DNA from: Longimicrobiales bacterium
GTDB lineage: Bacteria; Gemmatimonadota; Gemmatimonadetes; Longimicrobiales; Gaopeijiaceae
Length of the DNA stretch: 64,000 bases
Assembly (NCBI GenBank): GCA_028284495.1
Contig: JANQRP010000041.1
Location: 26,734 to 90,733 of the forward strand
Reading direction: 5' to 3'
The notes under the pieces were generated by a model. That model had not been told where the DNA came from. It did not search any database and saw only the letters and a list, made by a program, of their open reading frames with translations. Positions 1 to 8,493 of the stretch are shown here, one piece after another. The first letter of the stretch is position 1; the number at the start of each line of letters is the position of its first letter. A program made the position numbers and the translations under genes.

Positions 1-284
1 GTCGTCTCCCAGCTCCATTCCCGGAACGGTGCCGGGAAGGCACCCGCGCGAAGCGAGTCCGGGGGAGCCCGAAGCCCTTCGTAGTCCAGCAGCCGGAAGG
101 CCGTCAGCCGGTCCTCGGCGAGCGCCTGAGCCGTGACCCGGGCGGTCGCGTCGCCCGCGGTCCGCAGCTGCCCTCCTGCCGCGGCGAGCAGCGACACGAT
201 CACGATCGACAGGATCGCGAGAGCGATCACGGCCTCGAGCAGCACGAAGCCCGCCCGGCCGCGCCGTTCAGCGGACCACGACAT
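1..284 (-). CDS. gspI: Type II secretion minor pseudopilin GspI-like (3' end outside window)
   Basis: The first 94 residues are visible; the gene runs off the left edge. The N-terminus has a short basic leader followed by a prepilin cleavage site (G-F-V-L-L-E, with Glu at +5 of the mature protein) and a hydrophobic helix (AVIALAILSIVIVSLLAA). Such proteins are cleaved and N-methylated by the prepilin peptidase GspO and join the pseudopilus tip. The ATG at 284 overlaps the end of the preceding gene by 17 bp, so it is the last visible member of a gspG-gspF-gspH-gspI operon. Assignment to GspI rather than GspJ rests on gene order and on the E-A-V-I-A-L-A-I-L helix typical of GspI. A downstream gspJ/K would be expected beyond the window. 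Confidence 0.75.
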   Translation of the reverse strand, partial: MSWSAERRGRAGFVLLEAVIALAILSIVIVSLLAAAGGQLRTAGDATARVTAQALAEDRLTAFRLLDYEGLRAPPDSLRAGAFPAPFREWSWET

Positions 285-828
285 CGCCCGTCCCGAGGTC
301 GAGGGTGAGAGTCCGGCGGCCGTCGACGCCGTCGAGCACGAGACTGTCGGCGAAGGCCTGCCCACCGGGTGAGAAGCTGAAGCGTGCGCGGGCCCGCGGG
401 ACGCCGAGCCGGACCGACTCCGGGAGCGGGATGCGCATCGCGCCGGGCGGCGTCGGGTCGAAGCGGGAGCGGCGCGTGATCAGCGAGCCGATACCCGGAC
501 TCCCGCCACCGAGCCGCGACGTCCCGGCCGCCCCGAAGCCGGCGCCTCCCGGGCGCGGCTCGACCTCCAGCCACACCGATGCGGTGATCGAGTCGACCAC
601 GACGGCCACCGTGCGCCCGGAGGCGATCGCGGAGTCGCGGGCAATCCGGAAGAGATCGTCCATGACGGACGCGGCGATCGTGACGTCGTCGCGAACGGCC
701 AGCGCCTGCCATGCCGGCACGGCGATCACGGTGCCGATGGCGAGGATGATCATCACGACGACCATCTCCATCAGCGTGAAGCCGCCCCGCCGGGTCCGGC
801 GCGTCGCGCGCCCGCGTCGCCGGCTCAC
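268..828 (-). CDS. gspH: Type II secretion minor pseudopilin GspH-like
   Basis: 186 residues with a strongly basic leader (MSRRRGRATRRTRRGG), then the prepilin cleavage motif G^FTLMEMVVVM and a 20-residue hydrophobic helix. The rest is a soluble pseudopilin head, as in the GspH/FimT family. Family members sit in the initiation complex at the pseudopilus tip of the type II secretion system. The start codon is GTG, overlapping the gspF stop as GTGA, which indicates translational coupling. It lies between gspF and gspI, the usual relative order. The head domain is divergent, and FimT-like naming is an alternative. Confidence 0.8.
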   Translation of the reverse strand: MSRRRGRATRRTRRGGFTLMEMVVVMIILAIGTVIAVPAWQALAVRDDVTIAASVMDDLFRIARDSAIASGRTVAVVVDSITASVWLEVEPRPGGAGFGAAGTSRLGGGSPGIGSLITRRSRFDPTPPGAMRIPLPESVRLGVPRARARFSFSPGGQAFADSLVLDGVDGRRTLTLDLGTGDVVVR

Positions 829-2021
829 AGCGCGCCCGCGTTCACGCCGTAGATCGCCTGGAGCAGCGCCAGCGCCACCAGCCCGACCACCACGCCGAAC
901 ACCAGGATCATCGCCGGCTCCGCGAACGCGACGAGCCGCTCGAGCGCCCGCTCCGTCCGGCGTTCATGCATCTCGGCCGCCTTGAGCGTGAAGTCCGCGA
1001 GTCGGCCGGACTCCTCGCCGAGCTGCACCATGCGACCCAGCCCCGACGGGAACACCGATCCCGCGGCCAGCGCATCGCGGAGCGACCCGCCCTCGCGCAC
1101 GCGGACCCGGACGCGCTCGATCTCGCGCCGAACCACGGGGTCGCCGAGGCTGTCGCGGGCGTCCTCGAGCGACGCCAGGAGCGGGGCGCCACCGGCGAGC
1201 AGCTCCCCCAGGATCCGGCTGAACCCGCCGGCGAGGGCCTCGCGCCGAACGCCTCCGACCAGCGGAACCCCGAGCACGACCCGCGACAGGACGGTACGAC
1301 CCCCCTCCGTCGCACGGGCGACGCCGACCCCCACGAACGCCACGAGCGGCACCGCCAGGATCCAGATCCACTGGTCGCTCGTGAACTGCACCAGAGCCAT
1401 CATGCCGGCGGTGAGCGGCGGCAGGTCGGCGCCGGACGAGGTCAGGAGTTCGCCGAACCGCGGAAGCACGAAGAGCACGAGCAACAGCGTGGCGGCCACG
1501 CCCACGACCGCCAGAAGCGCGGGATAGATCGCCATCGACACGAGCTTGGAACTCAGCTCGTCCTGGCGCTCGAGGTGATCGGCGAGGCGCTCGAAGGCGC
1601 CGTCGAGTCCGCCGCTTTTCTCACCCGCCCGAACGACGCCGACGTAGACCGGGGAGAAGAGGCCCGGGATCGCTTCGAGCGCGTCGGCCAGCGCGTCCCC
1701 CCGCTCGACACGGGTCCGGACCGAGTCCAGGGCCGGGCGCAGCGACGGAGGGGCCGACTCGGCCCCCGCCGCGAGGCAGCGCGCCAGCGGCATTCCCGCC
1801 GGAAGCAGCGCGGCCACCGCTCGCGTGAACTCCAGGACTCCGCGTCGCCGCCCGAACATCGGAAGCGAGGTGGTCGGATCCTCCCGCGTCTCCGCGACGT
1901 CGAGCGGAAGCAGCCCCTGCAGTTCGAGCTCGCGCCGCACCGCCTGGAGCGTCGGCGCCGTCAACCGCCCCCGCGTCCGCTTCCCCGCGGTATCGACCGC
2001 CTCCCACGCGAACCGGGGCAA
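825..2021 (-). CDS. gspF: Type II secretion inner-membrane platform protein GspF
   Basis: 398 residues, the usual GspF/PilC length. Two T2SSF helical bundles can be seen: the first around residues 60-190, ending in a membrane segment (AIYPALLAVVGVAATLLLVLF), and the second after a central membrane segment, ending in a C-terminal hydrophobic helix (AMILVFGVVVGLVALALLQAIYG). The N-terminal MPRFAWEAVDTAGKRTRGRL matches the family's typical first strand. GspF forms the inner-membrane base that couples the GspE ATPase to pseudopilus growth. The start is TTG at 2021, seven bases after the gspG stop. gspE and gspD are not in the window. Confidence 0.9.
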   Translation of the reverse strand: MPRFAWEAVDTAGKRTRGRLTAPTLQAVRRELELQGLLPLDVAETREDPTTSLPMFGRRRGVLEFTRAVAALLPAGMPLARCLAAGAESAPPSLRPALDSVRTRVERGDALADALEAIPGLFSPVYVGVVRAGEKSGGLDGAFERLADHLERQDELSSKLVSMAIYPALLAVVGVAATLLLVLFVLPRFGELLTSSGADLPPLTAGMMALVQFTSDQWIWILAVPLVAFVGVGVARATEGGRTVLSRVVLGVPLVGGVRREALAGGFSRILGELLAGGAPLLASLEDARDSLGDPVVRREIERVRVRVREGGSLRDALAAGSVFPSGLGRMVQLGEESGRLADFTLKAAEMHERRTERALERLVAFAEPAMILVFGVVVGLVALALLQAIYGVNAGAL

Positions 2022-2027
2022 CAGGCC

Positions 2028-2462
2028 CTACTCCCAGCTCGTGATGTCGGCGTCCTCGCCCTCACCCCCCGGTTCGCCGTCGGCTCCGAGCGAGACGAGG
2101 TCGTAGCCGTTGGTGTTCACTTCGCCCGGAGCCACGTACAGGTAGGCGCCCCCCCACGGGTCGGTGGGCACATCCTTCCGGAGGTAGGGCCCGCGCCAGT
2201 TGTTCGGCACGGGGTCGGTGGTCGGCCGGGTCTGGAGGGCGCGCAGGCCCTGCTCGGTGGTCGGGTAGCGAGCGTTGTCGAGGCGGTACGCGTCGAGGGC
2301 GGCACCCAGCATCTCGATCTGCGATCGGGCGGTGGCGTCGCGAGCCGTCCCGACGTGCTGGAACACGTTCGGCCCGACCAGGGCCGCCAGCATCGCGATG
2401 ACCGCGATGACGACGAGGATCTCGATCAGGGTGAACCCACCCGCGCGACTTCGATTCGACAT
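2028..2462 (-). CDS. gspG: Type II secretion major pseudopilin GspG
   Basis: 144 residues from the ATG at 2462, which has an AGGTGG ribosome site just upstream; an in-frame ATG at 2492 is less likely. The leader MSNRSRAGG is followed by FTLIEILVVIAVIAML, a textbook prepilin signal with Glu+5. The body has the GspG signature (TEQGLRAL, GGAYLY) and ends with the calcium-binding loop typical of GspG (SLGADGEPGGEGEDADI then SW). This is the major subunit of the type II secretion pseudopilus. It is the first gene of the visible operon. The many predicted exported peptidases in this window could be clients, but that is inference. Confidence 0.93.
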   Translation of the reverse strand: MSNRSRAGGFTLIEILVVIAVIAMLAALVGPNVFQHVGTARDATARSQIEMLGAALDAYRLDNARYPTTEQGLRALQTRPTTDPVPNNWRGPYLRKDVPTDPWGGAYLYVAPGEVNTNGYDLVSLGADGEPGGEGEDADITSWE

Positions 2463-2564
2463 CGGACCACCTTCACCGCTTTGGAGGAGCATGCGGGTAC
2501 TACCGCCGCTTCAACGAGGACGTTCGCGCGGCACGATTCGTTGCATCGTGACCCGCGGCCCGCC

Positions 2565-4250
2565 TCACCGCCCGTACGGCATGTAGAAGCGGTTCGGATC
2601 GTAGCGGTTGAAGGACTGGACCCGGACGACCGGAAGCTCCTGGTGCGTCATGACGCGCATCATCGGGACCTGCTGCTCGCGGTCGCCGCAGAACTCGGTC
2701 ACGCAGATGATGTGGTCGAGGAAATTCCACGTGATCAGATTGTCGTCCGTCTCCGGCTCCATCAGGTAGCTGATGAGGTTCGCCTTCGACTGGGCGGTCG
2801 GAATCCAGAACCAGCCGGGCCCCACCTCGACGGTCTCCGACGACTTCGTGGCCGTGGTCTCGAGCAGATAGTGGCCCTGGAAGTACTGGCCCACCTCGAC
2901 CTGCGTGGCCGTGTACACCTCGGCGTCGATCGACGCGGTGTCGCGGAAGCGGTAGACCGCGATGTCCTGGTCCATCAGAAGCGGCACCACATTGGCGGCT
3001 GCCGGGTCGAGCAGGTAGCCGACCGGGCGCGGGGTGGTCCGGGTGGGCGTCCACTCGAGGTAGACGGGAACGTCCTGGAGCGAGTACCCGCCCGCGGCCG
3101 TGCTGTCGGGCATCCAGACGGGCTCGATCCCGCGCACTCCGCGCTCGTACTCCAGCACGATCGGGTCCCCACCGGTGCTTCCGGCCTGGATGGCGCGCAT
3201 CCGCGACCCCGTGGTCACGGCGCGGATCGCCTCCCGCTGGTCCGACGCGGCGCGGAGGATCGTGCTGGTGGCGATCACCCCGCCGCGAATCTGGTGGTAG
3301 TAGCGCTCCTCCTGCGGAATCTCGACCACGCTGCCGTCGCGCATGACCCGCCGGGAGTTCGACGGCGTCTCGAGCAGAATCCCGATGGAGTTCGTGAGCC
3401 CGGTGTAGACGTGGTGCTTCCGCGGCTCGACGGAGGTGGACGCCCACCCGCGGCCTTCGGGTCCGTTGGTGGGTCCCGAGTAGTCGAACGCCACGTAGTC
3501 CTCCTGCCGGACCGCCTCCTGGATGAGCGGGAAGATGTGCTCGTACGGGTAGGCGCGAAGCTCCGCGTCGGCGGCCGGGTTGAGCGTGCCCTGGTACGTG
3601 ATGACGTGCGGGTTCGACCCACCGTGGTGCCCGTCCACGTGGATGTCGGGGCTCCACTCGTTGAGCACCTGCGTGACGAGCGCGCGAATCTCCTGCGACT
3701 CGAGTTTCAGGTAGTCCCGGTTCATGTCGTAGCCGGACTCGTTGGTCCGGCGCCGGACCTCGCCGCCGTCGGGGTTGATCAGCGGGACCGCGAGGACGAT
3801 CACGTCGTCGAGGATGTCGCGAAGCTCGCCGTCGTCCGCCACGAGCTGCTTGGCCACGAGCTGGACGGACTCCTTCGGCGACACCTCGCCTCCGTGCACC
3901 GAGGGCGCCAGCAGCACGATGGTCTTCCCGCTCCGCAGCGCGTCCTCGGGCGTCTCGATCATCGGGTCCGCGATCGTGACGAGATTGAACTCGCGATCGA
4001 GCAGCGTCTTCGTGAGCGGCCGCATCGTGACGAGGTCGCTCATCGCGTCGAGTTCGTACCAGAACTCCATGAGCGGCACGAACGGGGTGGGCCCGGAGCG
4101 ATAGTTTTCCTGTTCCTGCCATGTGCGCGGAAGATCGGCCACGTTCTGTGCGACGGCCGGCGCGCCGGCGACCGGGAGGAGCGCGAGCGCGACGAGGGCG
4201 CCGCGGAGCCGCGGGCGAAGCGTGCGCAGTACGATGGATCCGTGCCGCAT
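2565..4250 (-). CDS. Secreted M14-family metallocarboxypeptidase
   Basis: 561 residues from the ATG at 4250. A Sec signal peptide (RGALVALALLPVAGAPAVAQ) leads into a zinc carboxypeptidase fold. The HxxE zinc pair is in APSVHGGEVSPKES, followed by the N-P-D-G motif (PLINPDGG) and the N-R-D motif (YDMNRDYLKL). A third His ligand lies in DIHVDGHHGG, and a candidate catalytic Glu is in GILLETPSN. The enzyme is presumably periplasmic and removes C-terminal residues from peptides. It is longer than classical carboxypeptidases (about 300-400 residues); the last 200 residues form an extra domain I cannot name. The gene is divergent from the small membrane protein at 4422 and shares a 171 bp upstream region containing a palindrome. 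Confidence 0.85.
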   Translation of the reverse strand: MRHGSIVLRTLRPRLRGALVALALLPVAGAPAVAQNVADLPRTWQEQENYRSGPTPFVPLMEFWYELDAMSDLVTMRPLTKTLLDREFNLVTIADPMIETPEDALRSGKTIVLLAPSVHGGEVSPKESVQLVAKQLVADDGELRDILDDVIVLAVPLINPDGGEVRRRTNESGYDMNRDYLKLESQEIRALVTQVLNEWSPDIHVDGHHGGSNPHVITYQGTLNPAADAELRAYPYEHIFPLIQEAVRQEDYVAFDYSGPTNGPEGRGWASTSVEPRKHHVYTGLTNSIGILLETPSNSRRVMRDGSVVEIPQEERYYHQIRGGVIATSTILRAASDQREAIRAVTTGSRMRAIQAGSTGGDPIVLEYERGVRGIEPVWMPDSTAAGGYSLQDVPVYLEWTPTRTTPRPVGYLLDPAAANVVPLLMDQDIAVYRFRDTASIDAEVYTATQVEVGQYFQGHYLLETTATKSSETVEVGPGWFWIPTAQSKANLISYLMEPETDDNLITWNFLDHIICVTEFCGDREQQVPMMRVMTHQELPVVRVQSFNRYDPNRFYMPYGR

Positions 4251-4352
4251 GTAGGACACCTGTCGGTTGGAGGTCGATGACGCCGAGGAGGGTATTTCGG
4301 TGGGGCGCGCCCCGAAAGAGGCGCGGTCCTTGCAATCCGGGCGTACCGGCTT

Positions 4353-4369
4353 ACTTTGTATCACAAAGT
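4353..4369. promoter_or_regulatory. Perfect inverted repeat, PadR-type operator candidate
   Basis: The arms ACTTTG and CAAAGT are separated by TATCA. The site lies 53 bp before the ATG of the membrane protein at 4422 and about 100 bp before the divergent M14 gene. It is AT-rich in a very GC-rich background. The ACTTTG-N5-CAAAGT layout resembles sites I associate with PadR-family repressors, but no padR gene is in the window, so the link is inference from the motif. Confidence 0.45.
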
Positions 4370-4421
4370 CCGCTCTGCCCCGGCCTCGGGCGGGCGCGGG
4401 CGGAACGTCCGGAGACTGAGC

Positions 4422-4835
4422 ATGACGCAACTCGCCGAATTCCTCTTCCCGGTGCCTGCGCGGCGAAGCGTGCCGGGCATCCTCGCCTGGTGGGAACGCC
4501 GGCGGCTCGCGTACAACGTCTTCGTGGGCACGTCGGGCCTCGTGACGCTCGCGGTGGTCACCACGCTTCAGGCGCTTCCACCCTTCTCCAGCCCGATCGT
4601 GCCCCCGTGGCAGCCGATCGTCCTGTACGGCATCGGGGCGAACGTGCTCTACACCCTGGGGCCCATCATCGAGATCGCGGCCGAGAAGCTCTGGCGGGGC
4701 GACCTGATGCCGATCGGGCCCGCGCTCTACCGCATGGGGCTCACCTTCGCCGTCGGGCTCACGCTCTTCCCCGCTCTCCTGATCTCGATCGTATGGATGA
4801 TCGCGACGGTCGTCTCGGTGGTGGGCGCGATCTGA
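4422..4835 (+). CDS. Small integral membrane protein, function unknown
   Basis: 137 residues from the ATG at 4422, with a GGAG ribosome site about eight bases upstream; a longer frame from 4356 lacks one and crosses the palindrome. At least three hydrophobic segments are visible: NVFVGTSGLVTLAVVTTL, IVLYGIGANVLYTLGPIIEI and FAVGLTLFPALLISIVWMIA. The N-terminus (FLFPVPARRSVPGILAWWERRRLAYN) is probably amphipathic and cytoplasmic. I do not recognise a characterised family. The palindrome directly upstream suggests dedicated transcriptional control. Confidence 0.75.
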   Translation: MTQLAEFLFPVPARRSVPGILAWWERRRLAYNVFVGTSGLVTLAVVTTLQALPPFSSPIVPPWQPIVLYGIGANVLYTLGPIIEIAAEKLWRGDLMPIGPALYRMGLTFAVGLTLFPALLISIVWMIATVVSVVGAI

Positions 4836-4887
4836 CCCGTCCGGTCCGCGCGTTGCCCGCGCGCCCGACGCGGGTATTCTCAGGGGC

Positions 4888-6006
4888 ATGACTTCCCGCG
4901 TATCCCTGATCGTCTGCGCTGCGGCTGCCGCGGCGGTCTTCACGGCCTGCACGACGAGCGGCACGTCGCCCTACCCGGACCGCGTCCGGCTCCCGTCGCT
5001 GGAGGACGCCTACGTCCTGCCGACCGAGTCGTGCGGGCATTTCTTCATCGTCGAGGCGACGGTGAACGGGCGGGGGCCGTTCTCCTTCCTTCTCGACTCC
5101 GGCGCGGGTCGAACGATGGTCGACCCCGACGCCCTGCGTGCGGCGGGCGTGGGGCGGCGGATCGACTCGCTCGCGATCGGTGACTTCACGGCCTATGACA
5201 TCGGGTACGGACGGCTCGACACCCGCGAGCTGGGCGCCGCGCTGGGCCGACCGATCGACGGCATCCTCGGCCATCCGGTGTTCGCCGGCGCGCTCCTCAC
5301 CTGGGACTTCCCGGCCGGACGCATCGTGATCACGCCGGGCGAACTGCCGCCGGAGGGAGAGGGCGTCATCGCCACCCGGGAGAACGTCCGGCCCTTCGTC
5401 CGGTCCCGTGTCGGCGGCACGGCTCGATGGATCCTCATCGACACGGGATCGTCCCGCGGCCTCACCCTGCGAGACCCGGACCGGCTCCCCCTGGCCAGTC
5501 CGCTCGAGGCGACGGGCGCCCGCGCGCGCGTCGACGGCGTACACGTGGTCACGTCGGGACGTCTCGAGGGCACGGCGCGGGTCGGACTCGTCCGCATCCG
5601 CGAGCCGGTCGTGGCGAACTCGGTGAGCGTCGACCTGCTGGGCCAGGAGGTGCTCCGGTTCTTCCGGATCACCTTCGATCAGCGCGGCGACCGCATCCGC
5701 TTCGAGCGGCCCGACACCGCCGTGGACGTGCCGGTCGAGAGCCCCGCCGTCCGTTCGTCCGGCTTCGCGCTGCGGCCCGACACCGCGTGGGCCGACGTGA
5801 TTCGCGTCTTCCGGGACGACAGTCCGATTCGCGAGGGCGATCGCATCCTCGCGGTGGACGGACAGGAATGGAGGGACCGCACCTGCCCCGCCCGGAGCAC
5901 GGGAGGCGTGGTCGATCCCGCGCCGGACACGATCGAGGTGCGACTGCTGAGGGACGGTCGCGAGATGCTCGTCAGGGCTCCCCGTTACGTGGTCCACGCC
6001 CGGTGA
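4888..6006 (+). CDS. Retropepsin-like aspartyl protease lipoprotein with C-terminal PDZ domain
   Basis: 372 residues. The N-terminal signal ends in AVFTAC, a lipobox-like cleavage site, so the protein is probably lipid-anchored. Two aspartyl-protease half-repeats are visible: FLLDSGAGRTMVD around residues 68-80 and WILIDTGSSRGLTL around residues 180-193, each with the D-[ST]-G catalytic signature. The C-terminal part (SPIREGDRILAVDGQEW) has the PDZ carboxylate-loop region. Related bacterial proteins combine retroviral-type aspartyl protease and PDZ modules; their substrates are unknown. The 3' end overlaps the convergent methyltransferase gene by 35 bp. Confidence 0.8.
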   Translation: MTSRVSLIVCAAAAAAVFTACTTSGTSPYPDRVRLPSLEDAYVLPTESCGHFFIVEATVNGRGPFSFLLDSGAGRTMVDPDALRAAGVGRRIDSLAIGDFTAYDIGYGRLDTRELGAALGRPIDGILGHPVFAGALLTWDFPAGRIVITPGELPPEGEGVIATRENVRPFVRSRVGGTARWILIDTGSSRGLTLRDPDRLPLASPLEATGARARVDGVHVVTSGRLEGTARVGLVRIREPVVANSVSVDLLGQEVLRFFRITFDQRGDRIRFERPDTAVDVPVESPAVRSSGFALRPDTAWADVIRVFRDDSPIREGDRILAVDGQEWRDRTCPARSTGGVVDPAPDTIEVRLLRDGREMLVRAPRYVVHAR

Positions 6007-6682
6007 CGTCGCGCGGGTCGCCATCCTCGGCGGGCCGGCGGTAGAGGAAGACCGTCCGACTCGGGCGCTCGAGGGTCCATCCCCGATCCGTCGCGAGCCG
6101 GCGCAGGGTTTCCGCCCGGTAGAGCGCGACGTGGGTCGGATCCCGCGCGTACCACCACTCCGCGAGGGGCTCCTCGCCGAAGGGCTCCGTCATGACGGCG
6201 AGCCAGCCGCCGGGGCGAACGAGCGCGAAGAGCCGGTCCCAGCCGCGTGACGGATCGTTGAAGTGCTCCACCGTCTCGGTGCAGGTGACGAAGTCCCAGG
6301 TCCGCTCGAGCGGCGCCGGGTCCGGCGCGAAGAAGGGGTCCCACACCGCCGTGGGGAAGCCCCTCTCTCGGAGCATGACGGAGAGCGTCGGACCGGGGCC
6401 CGACCCGACGTCGAGTCCTTCCATCCCCGGCGAGAGCCGCTCGACGAGCGGGACGGCGAGCCGGTCGAGAAACGCCCGGTAGCCAGCGTCGCCCGGGTCG
6501 TTCTCGTGGGTCTCGTACCGCGCCCGTTCCTCCGCCACGCTCGGCAGGTCCGTGCGCGCGACGCTCACGAGCCCGCAGTCGGCGCAGTCGCGCCAGCCTC
6601 GACCGCGGGCGCTCAGCCCCCGGACGACCGCGCTGCCGCAGAGCGGGCAGGCGGGCCCCCTCGAAGTCGAATCCGGGGTCAG
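5972..6682 (-). CDS. Class I SAM-dependent methyltransferase with N-terminal zinc ribbon
   Basis: 236 residues if translation begins at the CTG at 6682. The N-terminus carries a zinc ribbon (CPLCG, then CADCG 19 residues on), followed by the SAM-binding motif I GLDVGSGPG, an ETVEHFNDP stretch typical of Methyltransf_11/23 families, and LVRPGGWLAVMTEPF as the post-SAM strand. The zinc ribbon must be included, yet no ATG, GTG or TTG lies in frame between it and a GTG about 65 bases inside the upstream phosphate-transporter gene. The CTG at 6682 overlaps that gene's stop as CTGA and has GAGG about eight bases upstream. The substrate is unknown. The 3' end overlaps the convergent protease gene. 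Confidence 0.75.
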   Translation of the reverse strand: MTPDSTSRGPACPLCGSAVVRGLSARGRGWRDCADCGLVSVARTDLPSVAEERARYETHENDPGDAGYRAFLDRLAVPLVERLSPGMEGLDVGSGPGPTLSVMLRERGFPTAVWDPFFAPDPAPLERTWDFVTCTETVEHFNDPSRGWDRLFALVRPGGWLAVMTEPFGEEPLAEWWYARDPTHVALYRAETLRRLATDRGWTLERPSRTVFLYRRPAEDGDPRDVTGRGPRNGEP

Positions 6683-8235
6683 GCGCCGGCCTCGACGACC
6701 GTACCCGATCCGGGCGACGGGTCGCCGACCCGCCCCAGCCTCCACAGCCCGACGCCCACCAGCGCGATCACCGCGAAGATCCCGACCGTCCCGCCGAGCG
6801 CGATGATCGAGGCCATCACGAAGGCGCCGCTCGCGGCGATCACGCCCGTCAGCGCCCACCCGCCGAACACGGTCAGAATCCCGGCCACGCGCCGGTCCGC
6901 ATCCGCGCGCGTCCAGGTGACGTCGCCGAGCGCCGCGCCCATGGCGGCCGTGAAGGTGATGTAGGTGGTCGACAGCGGAAGCCCGTTGGTCGTCCCGATC
7001 GAGATCAGCAGACTGGCCACCACCAGATTCACGCTGGCGCGCAGCGGGTCGTACGGCGGGTCGTCCCCCCTCGGTGGCGGATGATCCAGCCGTCGCGCGA
7101 TGAGCGCGCGGAGGCCCTCGGGAACGGCACGCTTCACAGCGCCGAAGGCGGCGACGTTCACTCGAACCAGCCACGACGCGAACGCGTTCTCCTTGAACCG
7201 CTGATTCGTGGCGCCGTGCGCCGCGAGTCGGATCTCGGTGTCGGTGACGCGATTCGCCTTCCGGGATCGGAGTAGCGCCGCCACCATGATCGCCCCGGCC
7301 AGCAGCAGCGCCCACGGCGGCGTAGGCACCTGTCCGGAGAGGTCCACTCCGTCCACCAGGACGGCCTGGGCCGCGGCCACACTCGGGCCGATGAAGTTCA
7401 CCAGGTCGTTGCCCGCGAACGCGAGGCCGAGAGCACCCGTGCCGACGAGGATGATGCTCCCCATCACGACGCGGTGATTGCGCCCGAGGGCGGCGCCGAC
7501 CACGGCGAACAGGACGAACACCGCCGCCAGGAACGCCCACACGTTCGCCTCGATCACCGCGAGGATTCCGTCGGCCGACACACCGGCGTTCTTGAGTCCC
7601 TTGTAGAGAACGAAGTACGCGAGGCACGCGAACGAGACACCGGTCCAGAGCCATCCCCAGCGGGGGAAGCTCCGCTCGAGATCGTGTCCCAGGAGCAGGC
7701 GCACCAGGAACATCAGGATCGCCGAGACCGTGAAGGCCACGATCACCGAGAGAAAGATCCCCGTGTAGATGCCCAGCACCGGGCCCTCGTTGATCACCCC
7801 GAGCGCCTCCATGACCCCCCCGGGCGTCAGCCAGAGCGCGACCGCGATCGATGCGCCGACCAGTTCGGACACGATCGACACCGTGGTGGAGGTCGGAAGC
7901 CCGAAGGTGTTGAACAGATCGAGCATGAGGACGTCCGCCGCCATCACGCCGAGATAGATCGCGAGGATCGCGGAGAGCATGACGGTCCCTTCGGGGGTGT
8001 AGAACGTCGACGGATCGAAGACCCCCCGTCGCGCCACCTCCATGAGTCCGTTGGACGTGAGTGCTCCGAAGAGCACGCCGAGCGCCGCGACCAGGTAGAT
8101 GGTGCGACGCGTGGCGATCCGGGATCCGATCGCCGAATTGAGGAAGTTCACGGCGTCGTTCGCCACCCCGACCCAGAGGTCGAAGACGGCGAGACCGATG
8201 ATCACCGCGAGTGCGATGCCGATCGTCGGATCCAT
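6679..8235 (-). CDS. PiT-family inorganic phosphate transporter
   Basis: 518 residues with about ten or more hydrophobic segments. Both PiT half-repeats are visible: ANDAVNFLNSAIGS near the N-terminus and LFNTFGLPTSTTVSIVSELVG around residues 105-125, with a second GLPLSTTYITFTAAMGAALG near residue 425. PiT proteins import metal-phosphate using H+ or Na+ symport, or move sulfate/phosphate in related clades. The start is ATG at 8235. The upstream 258 bp, shared with the divergent metal ATPase, holds a direct repeat with 11 bp period resembling a Pho box. The gene is coupled to the downstream methyltransferase through a CTGA junction. Confidence 0.9.
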   Translation of the reverse strand: MDPTIGIALAVIIGLAVFDLWVGVANDAVNFLNSAIGSRIATRRTIYLVAALGVLFGALTSNGLMEVARRGVFDPSTFYTPEGTVMLSAILAIYLGVMAADVLMLDLFNTFGLPTSTTVSIVSELVGASIAVALWLTPGGVMEALGVINEGPVLGIYTGIFLSVIVAFTVSAILMFLVRLLLGHDLERSFPRWGWLWTGVSFACLAYFVLYKGLKNAGVSADGILAVIEANVWAFLAAVFVLFAVVGAALGRNHRVVMGSIILVGTGALGLAFAGNDLVNFIGPSVAAAQAVLVDGVDLSGQVPTPPWALLLAGAIMVAALLRSRKANRVTDTEIRLAAHGATNQRFKENAFASWLVRVNVAAFGAVKRAVPEGLRALIARRLDHPPPRGDDPPYDPLRASVNLVVASLLISIGTTNGLPLSTTYITFTAAMGAALGDVTWTRADADRRVAGILTVFGGWALTGVIAASGAFVMASIIALGGTVGIFAVIALVGVGLWRLGRVGDPSPGSGTVVEAGA

Positions 8236-8368
8236 TCAGATCTGTTCAGGAGGCGACTGGTCCGGACTCGGCACCCGCCCGGGATCGGAGGACCGCCCCG
8301 TCAGCGGCCCATGCGATGATCGCGCCCGGACGCGCCGCGCCCAAGGGCCACGGTCGAATCGCCATGGA

Positions 8369-8387
8369 CTGTTACCAACACGTTACC
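8369..8387. promoter_or_regulatory. Pho-box-like direct repeat
   Basis: GTTACC occurs at 8371-8376 and again at 8382-8387, an 11 bp period. As 7-mers these read CTGTTAC and ACGTTAC with a 4 bp spacer. PhoB boxes are 7 bp direct repeats spaced by 4 bp, and the site lies about 135-150 bp upstream of the phosphate transporter at 8235. The match to the CTGTCAT consensus is partial. Confidence 0.35.
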
Positions 8388-8493
8388 CCGTCGCAAGCAC
8401 CGGCTCGCCGGGCCTCGCGGCGCACCGTCGATGGCGAACGGACGCGCCTTCCGCGATAGTCGAGCGACGTCGTCCCGCCCCTCGTCCTCACCG

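Noticed and set aside
966..4280. Long plus-strand frame opposite gspF, gspG and the M14 gene
   Set aside because: Composition is Arg/His/Gly-rich shadow protein without family motifs, and the minus-strand genes are unmistakable.
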